A DNA stretch of 64,000 nt from Mesocentrotus franciscanus (GCA_037976565.1 CP137675.1:1683323-1747322), one strand, 5' to 3'; counted from the stretch's first letter, positions 24,330 through 36,159 are shown. A program made the numbers and translations. Notes: generated by a model not told the origin, from the sequence alone.

Positions 24330-25060
24330 CCATATTCCAAACGGACCAAACGTCCATGGCACTATCCGTTTTCAATTGGACGGTTTCGTTTTCCCGTTTT
24401 TTTTTTGTTTTTTTTTAAATCTTTTTTTTTTGTTTTTTTTTGTTTTTTTTTACTTATTTCTTTATTATAGGAAAATCAAAAGAAATCACATTATTATCAC
24501 AATTAGAAACAAAATCACTGAACAAAAACAAGTTTGGGCGACATTATAGTCATCATAAGTCAGCCCTGGCTGTTGAATGTTGAATTGCAGAGCAACAATC
24601 TACACGATAACAATTGCAAGATTGTAGATTGAGAAGTCGACTCATAAAACAAAGTTCCCAGCCTTGAAATACATGCACAATACTTCACTGATGCCATTTA
24701 AATCCCAAATCCTTATCTTTGCAATATCACGATCGTGAGCTATAAACATGAATACACATGTGTCCTAGATTCATTAGCTTCATAAACAAAGTGAAACTGG
24801 TGAAACCCAGTCATTGTTCCAAAGCATGCCCGACAGTAAAGTCTCCGTTTTTGTTCAGTGATTTTGTTTCTAATTATGTACACTATTTGTTAATAATGTG
24901 ATTTCTTTTGATTTTCCAATTAAAACACAAATTTAAAAAAAAAAAAAAATTATTTTTTTTGTTTTTGTTTTTGTTTTTGTTTTAATCGTTTAACCGAAAA
25001 CCGCCCGGTTTTGACTGGCGGTTAAACGGAATTGGAGATATCCGTGATGTTACAACACTA
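24330..25060. mobile_element. MITE-like palindrome with homopolymer T/A shoulders
   Basis: GAAAATCAAAAGAAATCACA (from about 24471) faces TGTGATTTCTTTTGATTTTC near 24897-24916. The arms extend through AATTAGAAACAAAATCACTG and its complement, about 60 bp in all. An inner hairpin (AATCTACA/TGTAGATT) lies near 24597-24632. Long T runs with GTTTT units flank both sides. Outside them are ACGGTTT-rich ends (24370-24390, 24995-25040). It is non-coding. Confidence 0.6.
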
Positions 25061-27419
25061 CATTATACACAATTTTTCTTAGTGAATACATAATGTATGT
25101 GAAATCAATCTGTCAGAATAGCATTTTAGAGTCTCTACACTTACTCTACAGTTTCTTTTACATAATTCTTTGCATGACCAGTACTCAATATCCCCCTAAA
25201 AAAAAATGTCTCACTTTTTTTCTGAAAATTTAGAAAGAAAGTTAAGAAACCATAGGAAAGAGTGCACTTTTGCTTTTCAGGTCAGCTACATGTGCATGTA
25301 CAGGTAAAAGATTGTAGAACTTGATCAAACTTTTTTGTTTTATTGCAAGTCAATCAAGGTCATTCAGGTTCAATGTAGCATACATGTATGTGTAATGTTA
25401 CATGTACATGTATGTTGATGTTAATGTATAGCATGCAGTGTGCATGTAATTTGCTGACAAAGACCCTTTTATTCTCTGAAACATGTGCATGCATTCATGG
25501 TGCTGGTAGAATCAATCACATGAAGCCTTTGAATAAAAGAAACATATGGAAGAAGTCTTTCCCACACAATTACCCTGGATAAATGTATTTGCACCTGAGT
25601 AGATGGGTGTGAGTAACCATAGACCTGTTTTTATTCAGACTAATGATATTACTAATAGGGAATTATTGGAACAGAGTGAGTTGATAGGGGACCTTGTACG
25701 TGTGCAGATTGCAGAATGAAATTGTCCAGACGAGACGAGACCGACCGAGGAGAGAAAGTTCACAACGGGTTCATGATTAGCTGTTTATCAGTTACCCTGT
25801 TAACTACTGGATTCTCTCATTCCCATAGGCTTAATACATGATCTACCCTGTTCCAGTAGGCAATGGGTTAATACAATGTTAGATGAATCCCCGTAATGGG
25901 GAAAAGTGCCACCTCTCTTAATTTAGTTTGGATGATTTTAAAGTTGCTCTCGATGGTTTGAAAATGGCTGGGGTGAAAACTAGGTAGGGAAAAAATCCCT
26001 TCTACTTCAGCCATACTGCCATGCCAACTCTAGACTGACTCAAGACCGACCGATTTTTGGCCGTTTGGGGTTTTGCAACTTTTTTGTTTGGTCTGTAGTC
26101 AGTCTGGTGTCAGTCTCATTCATGTGACTGGGTATTAAAGGGTAGATAGGAACAAATGCCCTCTGCCCCTCTCTATTTCTCATCTATTCAAAGGCAAGTT
26201 TTCATGTACATCCTGTATGAGGATTCATTTTAGAATTTTGATTAAAATGTGGCTTTCTTTCATAATTATATGGGGTACACTTAAACATAGTTTGTGGCAA
26301 ACCTCCTTTGCCCCTCTCTATTCTATTCACAGTTGTCAAGTCAGGCTTTGCGCAAAGCCGCAGTGTTTTGTCTCATCACTATTAAAGAGTATTAAAGGCT
26401 TTAAAGCACTTTGTAGATTTCACCATCTACATTTCAGACAATAAGTACACAAGCGTATGCTAGCTACAGAGTAAATAGTGAATGAAGCCTTCAGTATGCA
26501 CGGTTGCCCACTCAACATAAAGCAAGTTTTGGAATGTCCAGTTGTCCACTGTGTAATCAGGGAGAACTCGTACTAGTCCATCTCCCTAGTACTATAATGT
26601 AGGCAAACAGGTGTAGTGATGTCATAATGCAGATAAATACATGTAGAGGCATATAAATGGGTTTCACTTTCACCTCTCTGGTATATCAATCTTCTCTACA
26701 AACTACACCTACTGTTTAAAGAAAGATTGAAAACTTTATTTAGTCAGTCCTTTTTTTTCTTTATCATGCTAAGATTTTCAACTACAGTGTAAGAGTTAAT
26801 ATTTGATCGTTGGCTGTCTACAAGAAGACTGTTACTGCCATTGACAATACATACACGATGTAGGTGTATTTCGAGGACATCGTCAGTTCTGCCTTTTGAC
26901 AGTTGAACAATGAATGCTTTCCAGAAACACTGTCACAGCTAATTGATGTACATGTACAGTGTAGCTTTAAACTGCCTTCTTGCAGGCAGCCAACGTAATA
27001 ACTTCTTTTTATTTAATTATGAAAAATGATGAAAAAGGAAAAGTTGAACTCGCACCAGAAAGCAATATATTCTATCAATCACCTGACGTTTCTCATTTCA
27101 CCTTCTCAAGACCTTTCCGGACCTGCCATTCAAAGATGCAAAAAGATATTTCTAGAGTTGAAAGAACGGTCAGAGTTATATGATATCAGAGGTGAAATAT
27201 GTTGAGAGGATTGACAGTCAGTCACAAGTATTACAGGTGTTTGCACATTTGTATATGTAGAACTTGACCTACAAATAGGGGTCAGTGTAATCAATCACAG
27301 CCATCGGCAAATTTTTCCTGAAATTCTACTCCAGTTTTTGTATGACTGTTTGTGTCAGTGTGGCCATTTTGAAAGGTTTTTCCACAAAATGAAAGATAAG
27401 CTTACAAGAAGAGAAGTAG
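25061..27419. other. Unrecognised intronic DNA
   Basis: TACATGTA words cluster near 25375-25420. CCCTCTGCCCCTCTCTATT near 26160 and TTTGCCCCTCTCTATTC near 26309 are partial duplicates. No gene is supported. Confidence 0.45.
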
Positions 27420-27600
27420 TCCTATGATGGAGGACAAGATTAACAGGATCTGGTGCACATAGGACTAATTCCAACTCCGGACCCCCAAATTCTGAAATTT
27501 CAACATAGGGAGCATGCTTACAGACCCTGAACAATTTCAATCTGGACTCTCTGTGGAAACTGTGGAGTTCTACCTTTGAACAAAATTATGCAAGGGTATA
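27420..27600. repeat. Family J repeat fragment, copy 1
   Basis: TTTCAATCTGGACTCTCTGTG followed by AACTGTGG near 27535-27565 matches AATCTGGATCCCTGTGAAAA near 51714 and CAATCTGGACCCCCTATG near 52697. Each is preceded by a GGACC/CCCCC-rich segment. Confidence 0.4.
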
Positions 27601-28186
27601 GGAGGCCTAAATGTTTCCCATTGCAATGTGTAACTGCACTTGAATTGTGGTAAACGCAGACCTGCTGTGGTTAAATTAGTGCCCATCGGCTCATTAACTT
27701 GGTTTTCATGAAAACTAGCGAGTGAACTTCCTTTGACAGTCATACTAAAGCTTGAATTGTATATTATGGACACTACCACAAATGATTAGAGTAATTATCT
27801 AAGGTGTGATTCATGGTCAGGCCTGTGCACAGGACCCCTGTTACACTGAGGAAAGCGAGTTTGGCACCCGTTCTGTCTCAGACCACATCCTGATGTCAGA
27901 GGCCAGCCGTGGACCTGGCTGGACCCACGAGGTGTAAATGGACAATGGGTCTTAGAGTTAGGCTAGCCTGGGGGAAAACCAAGCACATGCAATTGGGGGG
28001 TGGGGGTGTTTCTTAATTCATGAAGAGTGCCACCACGTCCCTTTTCGGTAGAGCATAGCTAGATCATACCCTGAATCGAGTCAGGGACTGCCAGGCACCA
28101 CTTTTTTATACCTTGGGTAAAACTAAGGGGCACTTTTCGGGCCACCATTTGGCCATTTGGGAACAAGTCTGAGGTTGGTCTCTATA

Positions 28187-28330
28187 ACTAGACCCAGTTT
28201 CATAAGACTTGTTCACAATTATTGTTTTAAGCCACTGCAATCATTGTATTAGTGGCTGTGAGCAAATTTGTTAAGGAATTGTGGCAGTTGTCGTTGATAG
28301 CAAGTTTTATGAAACAGGGCCCAGGGGTCT
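28187..28330. mobile_element. Short MITE-like element, GTTTCATAA...TTATGAAAC ends
   Basis: GACCCAGTTTCATAAGACTTG at the left faces CAAGTTTTATGAAACAGGGC at the right across about 85 bases. An inner pair (GCCACTGCAATCA, TTAGTGGCTGTGAGC) suggests a fold-back. This end type is common in marine invertebrate MITEs. Confidence 0.7.
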
Positions 28331-28550
28331 AGTACTGAAGTTACACCTGTTTCAATCAACACCTACCCTTTCCATTATCCCAAACATGTAAATATGTAGC
28401 ATTTTCAGAGCAGCAACAGTTGATAATATTCACTTGTAGAAACACGAAATTCTATGTGTTTTCAATAAAATAAATGTTTTATCACCAAACATTACCAAAG
28501 TTCTGTAAAAATAGAATAGTAGGCCTACATATAGGCCTTATTATTATTGT

Positions 28551-29080
28551 CTGTTCAGAGCCAGAAGGGTGTTAACTCTGTGTTAAAGTACATGGTCTGT
28601 ATTCTTCTAATACTAGTTACAGCCCCTCTAAAGCGTTGGCAGCCCCAAAATCGCCAAATATTTGATGGCAAAATTTCACTTAAATTGTATCATAATGTGA
28701 AAGAGGATGTCATTAAAGACACACTTCTGCAACGATTTCCCCCAAATAATGTGTTTGAAGACAAATATTGATAAAAGAATGCATAATTTGGGTTTTCTGT
28801 TTTACGCAGAAAATCTAAATTTTGTATTCTTTCATCAATATTCGACTTCAAACATATTTGTTTTGAAAATCCTTGCAGAAATATGTCTTAAATGACATCC
28901 TCTTTCACATTATGATACAATTAAAGTGAAATTTTGCCATCAAATTTTTGAGGCTCCCAACACTTAAGAGGGGCTTTAAACCCAACCTACATGTACAATG
29001 TAAATAACGTTTAACAAAGGAAAACTTAGACTGTAGTAGGATACAGACCAAGCAGTTATCGCCCTTCTGGCTCTAAACAG
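28551..29080. mobile_element. Family D element with long interior
   Basis: CTGTTCAGAGCCAGAAGGGT at the left faces GCCCTTCTGGCTCTAAACAG at the right (29061-29080). Between them lies the 355-bp fold-back annotated separately. This is the largest family D copy found. It suggests either that the small D palindromes are deletion derivatives or that a fold-back inserted into a D copy. Confidence 0.75.
28621..28975. repeat. Near loop-less fold-back palindrome of about 355 bp
   Basis: The sequence from AGCCCCTCTAAAGCGTTGG (28621) onward is the reverse complement, with scattered mismatches, of the stretch ending CACTTAAGAGGGGCT (28975). GATGGCAAAATTTCACTT, TGTATCATAATGTGAAAGAG and GATGTCATTAAAGACA all have facing partners. 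The arms run to a centre near 28800 (TCTG-TTTTACG-CAGA). If transcribed, it would form a hairpin of about 170 bp. Confidence 0.88.
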
Positions 29081-29665
29081 ATGATGTATTTTCTTCCTTT
29101 ATTTCATTCTCTTGATCCCAGGTCCCATCTAATGATTGAATGAAAGTGAGTGCACTTTCAAAGCTCTTCTGTGAATCACAGTCATGTTGATCTAGGGCAG
29201 GAATTTCAGACAAATTTCATTAGTTTTTACCACAGGGATTCATTGTGTTTCTAACTGTGAGAGCATGCATGAAATGCAAATGGGTATTGGTATTTTTCAA
29301 AACTAAAATTACTTGTACTTATCAGAAGTTTTCTAATTAAAAATATATACAGTGTATATATGAATAGTTGATGGAGGTCTACTTATATGCTACTAGAAAC
29401 TACAGAAAACAAGTTAAGACATTTTTATTAGGTCCATATCTACTTTTTTCTTGGAACAGACTCAGGCCAGAAATACTGTCTGGAATCAGAATGACCTTCC
29501 AAATTTAACTCTCTTGTTACTGATAGCCCAGAGCATCACTTGCTTTTATACATGGCACATGGCTTGATAGTGACAGGGTTAAAGGTCAAATAAATCAGAG
29601 CAGTTTAAAAGAAGATTTGGAGACTCTTGCTGCCCTAGGCATGATCAAATGATAGACGAAAGAGG

Positions 29666-29991
29666 TTAAAGTATAAGTTGAGTTCTGGTCATGTGATTGC
29701 ATTGTGAAAGAAACTGTATGGAATCGATTTGACAAGGTTGATCATGTAGCGCATCAGTATTGGTGTGTACAGTGAGGTTTAAGAATCATCAAATTGATAC
29801 GAAATTTGCCCAGTTTTGTCACATGCACTGAACACAAAAATGTGTATCTGGGATTACACAAACACTCGATGAGCCATCCTTTTCAGGGGACATTTCTCTT
29901 CGACGATACATTTTCACACTAACTTTAAAAAAGAATGAAAAGGTTCACAAATTACTTTTCACCTTTCCCAGAACTCGACCTTCTCTTTAAG
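29666..29991. mobile_element. Family C element, copy 1
   Basis: TTAAAGTATAAGTTGAGTTCTGG at the left (29666-29688) faces CCAGAACTCGACCTTCTCTTTAAG at the right. The interior carries GATTGCATTGTGAAAGAAAC, AAGGTTGATCAT and TATTGGTGTGTAC, all also present at 63.4 kb. Confidence 0.75.
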
Positions 29992-31928
29992 ATTGAGGCA
30001 GATAAATCAGACTTGATTCAAGTTGTCAGTTCCAGATTCTTTAGACATGTGTGTGAGCAACCCACACCCCTTTGATATGTATTCGTTTGTAACGGGCTTG
30101 GATCTCATGTCTTTGCCCTGTATTTCCCCTGTAGATTTGGAGCTCAAGATGAATGTTCTCCCCAGATCCCCTATATCTCACCCCTCAGTCTGAGGGATCG
30201 CACCTCTCAGGTCTATAGAGTTGAATTTGTTCAAGTCATGTTCAAGAACATCTTGAGCCCCATCAAATATGACATGGTAAAATGCCTTTAAAAATGAGAC
30301 CCATTGTATGTCTAAATTTGTAACTGAGAATAATTATTACCCCCTTACATTGTAGGTATCTGTTTGATGTAATTTACAGAAATGTAAAGTGCACCATGCC
30401 ATGTTATTTTGCAGAGGCCTCGTTTTCAGGTGGTTTATTGTATTTTATGAACGAGCATGAGAGTTCAGTCATGTTTCAATGTGATTTTGGTACATACAAA
30501 TTAGAGTGTCGTGGTCGAGTGGTGTAAGGCGCTTGACTGGAGATGCGAAGGTCGAGGGTTCGAATCCCGACACGGCACTAATATCCTTTGGCAAGATATT
30601 TACCTGCACTTGCTACTCTCCACCTAGGTGTTAAATGGGTACCCGGTAGGATGCGACCTTCATTGTTGGTCAAACAGTTTTAGAGCGTCAAGTAACGCCT
30701 GGCTGGAATGCTCCCCAGGGAGTGGAGATTGCACACAGTGTGTGCGGGTAAGCACTGAATCCAATGACCGGGGTAATAGTATATCTGTAAAGCGCGTACA
30801 GATATTTGTATTAAGCGCTATATAAAAGCTGAATATTATTATTATTATTATTAAAGGAGAAGAGTGCAAATAGGGTTCTGTAATATGCACCATGTAGGAT
30901 TACATATCAATAAATTACATTTCAGTTTCTATATCATCTGGTTACATTATAAATATCTTTGCTTTGAATGTAAACAAATTAATTAAATCTTTCCTTCAAC
31001 ATCAGACAAATTTCATGCACAGTGGACTAGATATGATAATAAGTAGTGCTCACATCGACTTCAAATGGAAATTTGCATGAAGACTGTGAATATTAGACTA
31101 CTAGCATTGACTTGATGAACAATATCATTCCTCTGGAGTTTATCTAGAGTAGATGTGTAAAGAAATAGATAAGAATTGTATTATTCACTGTTTGATGAAC
31201 AATGTAGATTCCATTATGAATGTTTACATGTTTACTGTACATGTGAGAGGTGTCAAATATTTGCTTAGATCCAGAGAGTTTACCTGGTAGCTTAAAACTA
31301 GGCCTACTTAAAACTGACTAATGTCTTACATGGAGCTAGGAAGGTATTGTTTCCTTTTGATTTCCTTTGTTGAATTAATTTCCATTTCCAGACATTATTT
31401 TGTCTCATGTGTTCCTTTAACATGGAAGTTACCAGTGAAGCTTAATAGTAACAAAATGTATTTTTTGAAAATAAACATCAAAGTACCCTAAAAGTGCCCT
31501 CTTTCCATTGAATCAATGGTATTATTGGAACTAATAGCAAGTTCAAAATATGATCAGTAAGTCATACAGAATCATTTGTTTTCTTTTGTCTGTTAACATT
31601 AGTAATATTGACAGATCTTGTATGCAAAGCAATTGTGCATACATGTATAAATGCTTAGCTCAGCCAAATAAAGTCACTGATGCTCTGTATTTATTTATAT
31701 GTGTTTTATATAAGGAATCCTTCATAATTTTTTTTCTTCACATTATTCATTCTATGATCCAGGGACCAGGGACTACACATTTGTGTTTACAATGCTTCGG
31801 GATAAATTTCCCACAAGAGTTAAAAGTCCAAAATTAATTGATACTGTCACAACAAGGTGACATTCGATTATAAAATCATATCATTAAATATTAACAACTC
31901 AACAGAAACAACAGTATGAATTCAAAAC
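29992..31928. other. Unrecognised intronic DNA flanking the SINE
   Basis: Outside the SINE no repeat family or coding segment was matched. The stretch is AT-rich with scattered short frames. Confidence 0.45.
30503..30853 (+). mobile_element. tRNA-derived SINE, full-length copy
   Basis: The head (about 30505-30578) is tRNA-like. It has an A box TGGTCGAGTGG, a B box GGGTTCGAATCCC, and GTGTCG pairing with CGACAC as a remnant acceptor stem. The body has CTCCACCTAGGTGTTAAATG and TGGAATGCTCCCCAGGGAGT. The tail TAAGCGCTATATAAAAGCTG runs into (ATT)n. The layout of pol III head, body and simple-repeat end is that of a SINE. The head most resembles a serine-type tRNA, but that is tentative. Confidence 0.88.
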
Positions 31929-32111
31929 AAAAATAATAAAATACCTGTACAGACGTCATAGGTTTTGATAAAAAAAATCAGAACTTCACTAGCGAGTCTT
32001 CTGCTTATGCGCATAATTAACATATATACATGTATGTATGTAATATGCTTTAGTGAAGTTCTGATTTTTTATTAAAACCTATGACCTTCTGTACAAGTAT
32101 TTTATTATTCT
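31929..32111. repeat. Hairpin-forming inverted repeat, arms about 60 bp
   Basis: AATAATAAAATACCTGTACAG, CATAGGTTTTGATAAAA and ATCAGAACTTCACTA on the left face TAGTGAAGTTCTGAT, TATTAAAACCTATG and CTGTACAAGTATTTTATTATT on the right. The loop is about 60 bases. It resembles a fold-back MITE. Confidence 0.85.
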
Positions 32112-32132
32112 ATATTATGAGGTTCGTAACAA

Positions 32133-32465
32133 TACATTGAAGAAGCAAATCCCTTGGATACAATTCATCCACTGGGCTTGGGAGCTTAATATTTTCAGCT
32201 TCACAGAGACACATTGACATCTATTGTGCACATGAATGGTTTTGGTTTTTTTTTTTAAGTTTTTCTTTTACATGAACTAAATGTAGCAATTAATTAATTG
32301 ATACATGTTAGAACGTCTACATTGTAGAAGCAAGTCCCTTGAATACAGTTCATCCACCAAGTTGCGGGTTAATTATTTTCGGTTTCATGCACCAAGACAC
32401 ATTGACATGTATTGTGCACATGAATGTTTGTTGACATGAACTATTTATTCTAAATGTAGCAACCT
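32133..32465 (+). repeat. Tandem duplication, about 185-bp spacing
   Basis: Two copies (about 32133-32290 and 32320-32465) share GAAGCAARTCCCTTG, TTCATCCAC, ACACATTGACATSTATTGTG, CACATGAATG and AACTAAATGTAGCAA in order. They begin straight after the 31.9-kb hairpin. Confidence 0.8.
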
Positions 32466-32641
32466 GCATGTAGAGAGAAGATCAGATCAGAGATAGCACA
32501 GTCTACAATGCACTGCATTGATGAGCATGCTCCGTGTTGAGTGAAACGTCCTTAAATAATCACACCATGTTCATGAATGTAGTCGTATGTATGTGCTGGA
32601 GAATAAGAAAGGAATGACTATAAGTTTGCTTTGATGTTTGT

Positions 32642-32713
32642 CAGCTGAAAGCCAGAAGGGTGTTACTCTTTGGAAAGGGATAAGAGGAGTAATGCTCTTC
32701 TGGCTCTCAGCAG
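32642..32713. repeat. Family D palindrome at 32.6 kb
   Basis: CAGCTGAAAGCCAGAAGGGTG on the left faces ATGCTCTTCTGGCTCTCAGCAG on the right within 72 bases. This is a compact and clear family member. Confidence 0.85.
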
Positions 32714-33966
32714 ACCATACATGTACATATCATTCTTCTTCATATACAAATGCATACACTGTGCATATACATGTGCTACACCTGGGTTGAGAGAGGTAAA
32801 TCTAGATAGACCATTTTCTAATGGCAGTTTTTTATGAATCTTCACATTAAAATATTGAAACCTGTTGTATGTATGTGTATGTAGTGCTGTGTGAGTTGTC
32901 CTGTTGTGTTATTCCATCAACGAATGCTGTACAAGCTCACTATTGATTGGCCTTGCTTCTGATCGAGCGCCTTGTCATCATCAAGTAGCAATTTTCTTTG
33001 CTGTAACACTTACCCGGCATCCAACCATTCATGATGCATCCATAGAGTTATTGCAACCTGACGTGAGACAAACCCTAATGAGTTCGTAATGACAGAAACA
33101 CTACCATTCTTTAGAAGCAGAAATTCATCAAAGTCGGACATAAAACTAAGATATTTACAAACATTATTCAACAATATACTGTATGTTATGAATCAGAGAT
33201 TTGAATGTATTTTAAAAAATGATTAACTTTAATTTTGTATGTTTTTGTGACTACTCTACTTGTATCTTACTGACATTTATTCAAAAGGTAATTTCTGCTT
33301 TGCTTTTTGATTCTGAACAGGTTGTGTTGTGCCACTTGTTGTATAAAATGACTTGTTGTAAATGACTTGATGTAAATGTACATTTAGCCCCTTATACCTG
33401 TAAGCCTATGTCTATTGTAATTCATTATTTCCAAAAAGGCAAAATAAGTTTTAAAAGGCACCGTACTAGGTACTCTCCACCAGATTAATAACAGTTTAGT
33501 AGGATATAGTTTTATAAAAAATTGGCTAGCAGATGAATTAAAGTGTGACCTTCGTGTATCTGACATGTATATACATGTATATGTATTCAAGAATATAATT
33601 GCTGTTTGACTTTTTTGTAAACACAATTTGAAACATAATTGTTTTTGCCTTTTTAAACTATGTTAGTGCACATAGATTAAACACTTATTGAACTTTTATT
33701 TTGTTATACATGTACACTTGTGCATGTACCTGTAGGCTAACATGTGTGATGATGATTCCATTTGTAGTTTATAGTACAAAATTGAGAGTAATAAAAGAGG
33801 TTTCTGTCTGAAAACCTACCACCACACACTTGAACCCTTGCCGACCTTGTTTCTAATATTTCTCATCGTATTTGGGGTAGTTTGCAGAGAGAAACCGCCA
33901 GACTGCCGAATTTGACCCAGCATGAGCCTACGACTCTCGTCACAAAGCGGCGGACTAGGGAAGAAT
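32714..33966. other. Unrecognised intronic DNA
   Basis: The sequence shows TACATGTA words and short frames on both strands with no recognised motif. A CG-richer patch lies at 33890-33955. Nothing firm was found. Confidence 0.45.
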
Positions 33967-34375
33967 TTAAAGATGATATGAGAAAGAGTTGCCAGGAAAC
34001 TTCATTTTGAAAGAAACCGTTGCAGCATTACCGGTATTCTGAATGGTTGATTATATAATGAATAAGACATATTTTGGATGAACTTTGGGAGCTGTGGGAA
34101 TCATCAAAATAGACAACATTTTCCTGAAAATCACAAACGGTAAAATAACTGGACACAAATAAGTGCACATGGGACTACATCAATGCGTTTCATCAGAATT
34201 TTGAACTATCTCCAATCATTTTTGAAATATAAGAACTTTAAAGAGTAATTTTTTTTCAAGAGATAACAATTGCTTTTATTCATGAGTTAATTCTTCATAT
34301 GGGAGTAAAACAATGACAAGGGCACATATTATTTTCCTCCCTATAAACCAGATCCAACTCAACCTTCTCTTTAAA
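33967..34375. mobile_element. Family C element, copy 2 (diverged)
   Basis: The right end AACTCAACCTTCTCTTTAAA matches the right end of the 29.7-kb copy. The interior shares GGAATCATCAAAA and TGGACACAAATAAGTG/GGGACTAC-type blocks with the 63.4-kb copy. The left end near TTAAAGATGATATG is less certain. Confidence 0.5.
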
Positions 34376-34540
34376 CCAACCAAAAAGATTGTGTTGTTAA
34401 AATGTCTGCGACAATAGCAGGACGTAGCTTGGGGGTACTTCTCAATCTTACTCTTGAGATAATTCCTCTGGACTGAGACATCTGTGTATCTGAGTAAAGA
34501 GGAAATTCACAAGACAGGTATCGATGCATCCTGTTTTGGT

Positions 34541-34990
34541 GCTATTCATAAATTCAGTTGTGTTTTGTGTGAGAAAGTCATAAGGTAGATCTGAGCGAGA
34601 AGAAAAGATTAGTAGGAAGTGTGTAAAGAGAAAGACAGACAGAAAGAAAGGAGGAGTTAATTTGGGGTCAAGTTTGAGTCACTTATGAAGAAAAAAATAT
34701 CCTCACTCTCCATTTTTGTTGACAGCCTTCAGTTTCACACAATGTTGTTAATAACCTGATTTTTTTTTTGCTATTAATAAAATTAAGTTGTGTTTTGTGT
34801 GAGAAAGATAGAAAGTTCTGTCTTTCTCAGACAAAACACACCTGAATTTATGTGTAGCAGCAAGACAGGTAGAGAAGATTGTAGAAAACGTACACGTACA
34901 CGTACTAGGTAGAAAGGAGAAGGAAGATAATGAGGAGTGTAAGTCCTGAAAACAGGTTAGGGTCAATTTTTAGTCACCTCAGAAAAAAAA
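34541..34990 (+). repeat. Imperfect duplication with an internal hairpin
   Basis: CTATTCATAAATTCAGTTGTG at 34542 and CTATTAATAAAATTAAGTTG at 34771 each lead into TGTTTTGTGTGAGAAAG and, about 120-185 bases on, GGTCAA...GAGTCAC/TAGTCAC. In the second copy GTGTTTTGTGTGAGAAAG at 34790 faces CTTTCTCAGACAAAACACAC, a hairpin of about 50 bases. Confidence 0.7.
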
Positions 34991-35043
34991 GACAGAAGGT
35001 AGAAAGAGAGGGAAGAAAAGATACAAGTAAAAACGAGAAATTT

Positions 35044-36050
35044 AATTCGTCATTAAGGACGAATTAGGTGGTCTGTCTTTAAATCTGGTGGACGCTGATC
35101 TTGTTAAGGATTGTCACAGCTACAACATATCAAAATTTGGAAGAAAATCGATCAATATTAACAGAGATACAATCAATTTTCCATAAATTTGCTGATGTCA
35201 TAATTTGCAAATTCGTATTTTGAGTTCCAAGGCCATTATGATGACGTCACGATAAATTTAACGGCCAAATGAGACATGAAATTATATCTCCGACTCATAC
35301 TCTATCCAAATATATAAAAAAATTGTGGGGTCAATGGACTTCCTAAAGAGCTATAATGGATTTTTTATAGGCATGTTTTGGCCGATATATGGTATGTATT
35401 ACAAGAGCTCGCACGTACGGACATTTATCTTGAACGGACGCTCATTCCGTTATTAATTGTCATAAAGAGACAAACATGGTATCAAATTGTCCAGGAAAAA
35501 ATAGGGAATATCATGAAAGATAAATAATGGCGATTCTAGGTTGCGTACGGCCATGACGAACGAAAACGCGCGCGCATTCGCGTGTGCGCGTTTTTTTGCG
35601 AAATGCTTAAAATAGCCTGAAACGTACTCTAATTTGAATAAAAATTGATTTTGAGCTATTTAAAAATTTGCGCGCGTACTGACGCGCGGACGTACGCGTA
35701 CGCGCGCGTTTATTGATCTGAAATTGACTGGACGGATATTGACCTTGATCATGATAAATATGAATAAAAAATTACTTTTTGTTATGAAGATATGATCATT
35801 AGTTGATTTTTACAAAATGGCGCGTGGATGACGTCACGATGATTCGATGAACTTGAAAATGTTTCTGTCACGTCTCATGACAATGACCTATAACTGTGTC
35901 AAATTTGAAAGAAAACGGGTGGTTCAATATTGAGTAATCGCTTGCACAAAAAAGTGGAGAAATAAAAATAAATAATAAATAAATAAATAATAATAAAGAA
36001 AGAAAATTCTGACGAAATTAATAGGTGGTCTGTCGATGACAGACCACCTA
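35044..36050. mobile_element. One-kilobase inverted-repeat element with AGGTGGTCTGTC ends
   Basis: The left side has AATTCGTC/GACGAATT as a small hairpin followed by TTAGGTGGTCTGTC (35064-35077). The right side has the same AGGTGGTCTGTC followed at once by its complement GACAGACCACCTA (36023-36050). The interior has alternating CG-rich words (35560-35600, 35670-35710) and two GATGACGTCACGAT words (about 35239 and 35827). No open frame of note occurs. It is probably a non-autonomous transposon. Confidence 0.65.
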
Positions 36051-36126
36051 AAAATATATGAACATGAACAATGCCCAAGTTATGATCAGCCCCCTTCCAC
36101 CTTCTTCCTCCCCTTTCTCTTTACTA

Positions 36127-36128
36127 AG

Positions 36129-36159
<31 letters not shown>

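Noticed and set aside
30505..30578. A functional tRNA gene
   Set aside because: It has A and B boxes, but the cloverleaf is imperfect and it is fused to a SINE body and (ATT)n tail. It is the head of a retroposon.
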